Below, piece by piece: positions 58,990-64,000 of a stretch of DNA of 64,000 nucleotides; the first letter of the stretch is position 1, and every line of letters begins with the position of its first letter. Below the pieces are notes generated by a model. That model searched no databases. It had not been told where the DNA came from and saw nothing but the letters and a program-made list of their open reading frames with translations. The stretch comes from Acanthochlamys bracteata. Taxonomy: Eukaryota > Streptophyta > Magnoliopsida > Pandanales > Velloziaceae. The translations under genes and the position numbers were made by a program. The stretch spans positions 7,510,463 through 7,574,462 of the forward strand of contig CM034134.1 in the NCBI GenBank assembly GCA_019914995.1, in the 5' to 3' direction.

Positions 58990-61900
58990 AAAATAGATCC
59001 AATCATGTCTGTATATAATTTTTTATCAACTAATTATTTACAATCACCATATAGTAATACTTACCTCCCAAACTTGCAGAAAGTTCAAATAAATCCATAT
59101 GCAGCAGTTGTAGTGGCTTACTAGTTGTAACTGTTTATTTGGATTTGAATGATGATTTCGCTTATTTTTCTTTTGCACAGGCATCACACAGTAATTTAGG
59201 CTGTACTTGACTTCAGGCAGTCCTTTAACTAATTTTAGCTTGGACAATTTCGATAGAATCTTTATACTGCAGTGTCCCAATTGTTTGTACCACAGCTAGC
59301 TACTTTTCTGCTGATTAGCAACTAAACACATTTTATGATTAGAAAAATCATCAATATAAAGTATGTACATATTACCTTTCATTTTTTCATTCAGTATTTA
59401 TTCTCCAGATGATAAGTTGATAATGAAGCAATAATGGTTGTCGAAGTTTACATTGAAGTCATTGTCACAAAGTTGACTTATGCTTATCAAGTTATGTTTT
59501 AGTTCTTTGACATGTAGAATATTTTCGATACAGAGTGAAAAGAGTTACATATCTTATCTATACCTATCACTTTGCACTTACTGTTGTCTCGTAGAATAAT
59601 ATTTCCATCGAATTATTTTTGCAGACTAATGGAGCATCTTTTATCTCTAGTTATATGTCTTGAACACCCGCTGTCTAAATACCACATGTTATATTTCAGT
59701 CGGGTTAGCTCCTTTTCTTTCTGCAAAAGAAAATTTCAGTGTTTAGTTACTCAAATTTCTTTGGATCCTAGAGGGTTAGTGTTGTTAATGGTTCTTTTTG
59801 TAACCCATATCATTTTTACTTTATTTGTACTCTTTTTATCCAACATGAATTAATACCGTGATCTTTTCTTCCACAATAAAAGCATTTAATAAATGGAGTT
59901 GAAGAATATAATTCATCTGCTGTATTGTCTATATACTATACTTTTCATATTGTGTGCCCTTGCTGTACACATACCTGTACAGCTAGTAGATGGTTGATCT
60001 TCATACCTTATAGATTGCTTGCCAAATAATTTGCCTGATGAGGGTATAAATCATATTTCTTATTTTCTTTACGTGCTGTATTGAGCTCATAGAATTGCAT
60101 TAATTCTGTCCTTACTTTTTACAAATTTTGCTAGAGAGGCTTCTACATCATGGTTCTTAATCTATAGGTACTTATTTTTCTGTTGTAGTTTCTGATTTTC
60201 TTCTTTCAACTCCTCTTTTAGGAACGTAGTGTTATAGTCATTCATGAATGATCTGAGATCTTATATAGTGGGATAGTCTGTCCACTTCTTGACTGAGAGC
60301 TTCATTTAGCTCTTCGAGTTCAGCAATCCTTTTTATCATATTCACACTTCAAGTTTCTGTGTAGCTTGTGAACTTACCACTCTCACACTCATCTAACTTT
60401 GCATGTAACTTTTCATTGATTTGCATAATGCGTTTGTTTTCACTATTTCATGCACATAACTTAGTATTCATATGGTCATAGTCAGTATGCAACATGTCTT
60501 TTATCGTATCAGTTTTATCCTCTAAAGCAATTTTTAGTGTAAGTATTTCTTTCTTTAGACATTCACTTTCATTCTCGAATTTATGCATGCATAATTTTAT
60601 AGTTTTGCAGTTTATTTTGGCATGTAAGTATTTTGCATGTAGTTCATCAAACACATTTTGCAATTCTTCATTAGAGTCATCATGATCAGTAGAGCTTACT
60701 TCATTTCATGTCGTCATGATCATCCATCAAGCATATGGTCACTTCTTCATTTGTTTCTGTCTCAGTGTGACTATCTTCTGATGAGCTCTTATCCTCATCA
60801 CTTCAAATAGTCATAGCTCGTTTTCTTTGTATATCTTTGTTTCTGGACTTTCTCAGAAGAGGGTATTCGTTTTTAAAGTGTCCTGGCTTGTTCAAGTTGA
60901 AATAGTTTGTGTCTTGTTTATCCTCTCCTCTATTGTTCCTTCCAAATCATCTTCTCTTTCTGAACTTGTTCCTTTTAAGTAAGCTTCTGAATTTTTTTAT
61001 TAGTAAAGCAATATCTTCATCAAAGGAGAAACCACTTACTTGCTGATCATTTATTTTTAGTGTAATTCCTTCAGTGCGTTTATTAGTTTTCTTCAAAGAC
61101 AATTCCTTGGCCATTAGTTTGCCAATCAATTTATCGAGAGTCATTTGAAGAAAAATTAGATTTTCTTCAATTGCATCTATTTTTTATCCGAAAGTTGGTA
61201 GCACAGCTCTCAATATCTTCCACTTTTGCTCTTCGGGTTTAAAGTCTTTTCTTAGATTCTTCAAAAAATTTGTGATATTAGTAAATCTAGTAAGCATTTT
61301 AGTAATGGACTCACCTCTGATCATCTTGAAATTTTTATATTCATGCATGAGCATAATTACTCTTATTTTCTTCATTTGTGCGGTCCCTTCGTGCGTTACC
61401 TTCAATTGATCTCATATTTTCTTTGTGGTGTGACATGCACTGATTCTGTTGAACTCGTTTGGATCTAACTCACAGTATGTTCATAGCTCTTTCATTTAGT
61501 GATATTATCTTGTTTTATTCATCCGTATATTCATTTTCAGTTTTTAGAATCCTTATTCTATCTAGACCGGTTTTTGTTAGCATAATGGATCCGTCATGAA
61601 TGATTTTCCAGAGTGTGAAGTTTTGAGTTCGGATGAAAATTGTCATCCTGATTTTCCAGTAGCCATAGTTGGTTCCATCAAAGAGAGATGGTATGTTGGA
61701 GGATCTTCCTTTAAAAGCTATAGAAATGATGTTAGCTATAAGAATCTTTTACCTCAAGGTTGTTAGACCTTTTGATTTAGGAGGCCTGTTCTGATACCAT
61801 TTATTAATTCTCCTGTAAGATTAACTTAAAAGGGAATGAATGGATTGAGTTGATAAATAAAATTTTTGTAATGATAATGTTCCTATGGACAGTAAATTTT

Positions 61901-63160
61901 CAGCTAGCTGCGAATAGATTTATATTCTGCAAGCAGTGAGCGTTACTATAAAGTTATTATAGCTATCTATATTAAAGTGTTCAGAGAATTTAGATGGTTC
62001 GGCAACTCTTTTGACTACATCCATGAATACTCTATCACAAGAGCCAAACTTCACTAGACTTTTAATAAGCTACACAATCCAATAGCAAAGTGCTTCACCA
62101 AGCACACTTACTCTTAAGGGTTTCTTCACCAAGACAACCCTTTCCTGCCTATTGGACAACCTAGTCCCTCTAGCTGACACCCTAATCTTGTAATAAAGTT
62201 TAAGAACTTTCTCCAAACTCCAACCGAGCTCCTTTACCAAGTGCACCAAGCATTCTAACACGTTTACAAGTGAATTAAGAAAAACAGGTTTGAGTATAGG
62301 ATCTATCTCAATGTAAATGAGTAATTTTAAAGTTTTCAGTTGATATGATCAAACTTGTTGCTGAAGATGATCTTCAGAAAGTAATCGGCAACAAGATGAA
62401 CTTCTTCACTTAAGATGTTTGAGTTAATGTGGTGCAGGTTTTGAATTTGAAATTTCTGCTCAATGTTATATTCTATGTTCTGCAACCTCTCTGCTTCTTA
62501 TATTCCCTCCTTTCTTGCAGGTGGCTGGTTCTTCACGTTGGAGAGAATAAGTCTTTTATTGGCATTAAATGCACCAATGAAGATAATTTGAATCTCCTGC
62601 CTGCGATCTTAGGTTGTTTTAGCTGAGTTATCTTTTTCAAGATCTCTCCAACTGAGTTGGCTTTTGTTGATTTGCTAATTCTTATTAGGTTGACTACTTT
62701 GAACAAGATGGACTTCAATAACTTGGCTCTGCTTAGTTGCTTTCTGCTGAGTGTAGTAGGTCTGTTTCCTTGCTTTTCTTTTTAAAGGTTAAACTTGACT
62801 CTTCTTGTGAATAAGGATGATATTTGACTCATTGTAGATCTTATACAGTGTGATTTGCTTTAGTGATATATGTGTCTGTAAGATCTTGAAATAGAAGTTT
62901 GAGCAGGAAGTTTGTTGATGGTCCCGATCCTCTGTTTTGTTTGATATGAGAGAAAAATCTCATATGGTCAGTAGTTGAGCAGCTGATTGTTTGGTGACTG
63001 TATTTTTGATATAGCTAGCTTGTTGTCTGCTGGATATAGGATAGACATGTTTCATTAATTCCTGTAGAATTTGATTTTAACTTATTAGTCTAACCTAAGT
63101 CATAAACCATAATTCTTAATTTGTTGTTATCATCAAAATCAACGTTTGAGAGTTTCAACA
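58990..63160 (-). mobile_element. SIRE-like Ty1/copia retrotransposon fossil
   Basis: Minus-strand element. 5' LTR about 61802-63160, starting TGTTGAAACTCTCAAACG and TTTTGATGATAAC as in SIRE/Maximus elements. The primer site TGGTATCAGAAC lies at 61799-61788. Gag similarity runs about 61700-60950 (copia gag core near 61400-61190), then a coiled-coil stretch near 60660-60450 and a protease-like segment near 59700-59640. The left end fades around 58990, with no 3' LTR recognised. It is broken at many places. Family and order are clear; age is old to moderate. Confidence 0.75.
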
Positions 63161-63174
63161 TCATATATAAACAA

Positions 63175-64000
63175 GTTCACAAGAGACTCTTTAACTTACA
63201 TTGTTTTTTCGTGTGTGACTTCGAGTTGATCCCAAATTCTTTTAGCTGTGCTGCATGAATAGATTTGGCTAAATATGTTAGAGTCTAAACTATAATACAG
63301 CAGTTTCATAGCTCTATCATTTAGTGATATGTATGGATCGATTGTCTTCGTCTATGAATTCCTCTTCTTGTTTCGGTAGGGAGACCCTTCGTCAAGAGTG
63401 AAAATTCACTAACTTTTTAAATTAGCTACAACACCAAGACAATGTGCTTAGCCAAACACTCTTGCCTCAATTGGTTCTCTTCTCTAAATGAATCTATTAA
63501 CAGCCTCTTAGACACGTTATCGCTCCGACTACACCTTATTAGCTCACTTTACAAGATAGTGATTGAATCCGATCTTAGCCAAGCCCTATCACCAAGTGCA
63601 ACAAGCACTTAAATAAAGTTAATATGAAAGTTACAATTATAGATTTAAACACATTGATCTATCTCACAGTAAAGATTAATTTGGTTGAAGCGAGGAGAGT
63701 AGATCAAATGAAAACTGCCTAAAAAGTTAGTTCTTAGGTGGGTTCAGCAGCTTCGTTGATGAGGGAGTGTTCGCTTTTAAGCTTCTCGGTAGATGTATGT
63801 TTATGCTTTCTTCTCATTGTTCTTTCTTGCTCTCATCACCATTTTTCACTAATATGGTTCTTCTGCTCATATCTTCTTTCTTATGGCTCTTGGACTTGAG
63901 ATCATAACCGCTTGAAATCTTCCTGTTAGAGCTTGCTTGGCTGCTATAGTGCTCAGTTTTCTTCCTATTCTGCTCTTTGTCTCATCTTGAGAGCTCCCTT
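63175..64000 (-). mobile_element. Second copia fossil fragment (gag and LTR-like), cut by the neighbouring element and the window edge
   Basis: 63200-63360 matches the same part of copia gag as 61430-61560 in the neighbouring element, in the same orientation. 63390-64000 resembles the LTR region at about 61990-62400 (AGCTACA..ACCAAGACAA, GTGCTTAGCCAA, ATCTATCTCA). It is broken, and the neighbouring LTR starts immediately beside it, consistent with nested insertion. Confidence 0.5.

Noticed and set aside
1-64000. CRISPR arrays, operons, tRNA or rRNA genes
   Set aside because: Nothing of this kind was seen; the window is plant nuclear DNA and the tRNA-like matches are only primer-binding sites of retroelements.

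Overview
The window is plant nuclear DNA: very AT-rich intergenic sequence, GT-AG introns, a single-exon PPR gene, a multi-exon LRR receptor kinase, NLR immune genes, Ty1/copia and Athila-type retrotransposon fossils, a Mutator-like element and many small AT-rich MITEs. The receptor kinase and PPR protein look like angiosperm families and the base composition fits a eudicot, but the species cannot be named from sequence alone. No tRNA or rRNA gene was seen.

Layout. 1-900: last exon of an unrecognised membrane protein (+). 3.5-4.1 kb: a decayed small gene (-). 4.2-8.2 kb: a six-exon alpha/beta hydrolase (-) with one GC-AG intron. 10.9-13.4 kb: a PLS/E-class PPR protein (-). 14.4-16.3 kb: a copia fossil. 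16.5-22.9 kb: a Mutator-like element with about 1.5-kb terminal inverted repeats around a spliced but frameshifted FAR1/MULE/SWIM transposase. 25.4-29.4 kb: an 11-exon LRR-II (SERK-related) receptor kinase with a short uORF. 32.2-34.0 kb: a copia fossil. 36.1-36.5 kb: a membrane-anchored coiled-coil-only NLR relative (-). 37.0-38.8 kb: a broken hAT transposase. 42.0-45.6 kb: a CC-NB-LRR gene (+) whose far 3' end carries a DC1 zinc-finger domain beyond a single frame change. 45.85-52.83 kb: an Athila-type LTR element with its 5-bp target duplication (GTCTC) still present. 55.6-64 kb: LTR and internal remnants of SIRE-like copia elements, plus a possible small two-exon gene at 57.7-58.5 kb.

How the parts relate. 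The immune block (36-45.6 kb) is the most interesting region. A CC-only membrane protein and a CNL with a C-terminal DC1 domain are transcribed away from each other, as in known sensor/helper NLR pairs, but 5.4 kb and transposon debris separate them. The flank of the CC-only gene recurs at 30.4-31.2 kb and partly at 58.7 kb, so this locus was duplicated locally. Several MITE insertions can be dated relative to other events because a paired LTR or a duplicated flank preserves the empty site.
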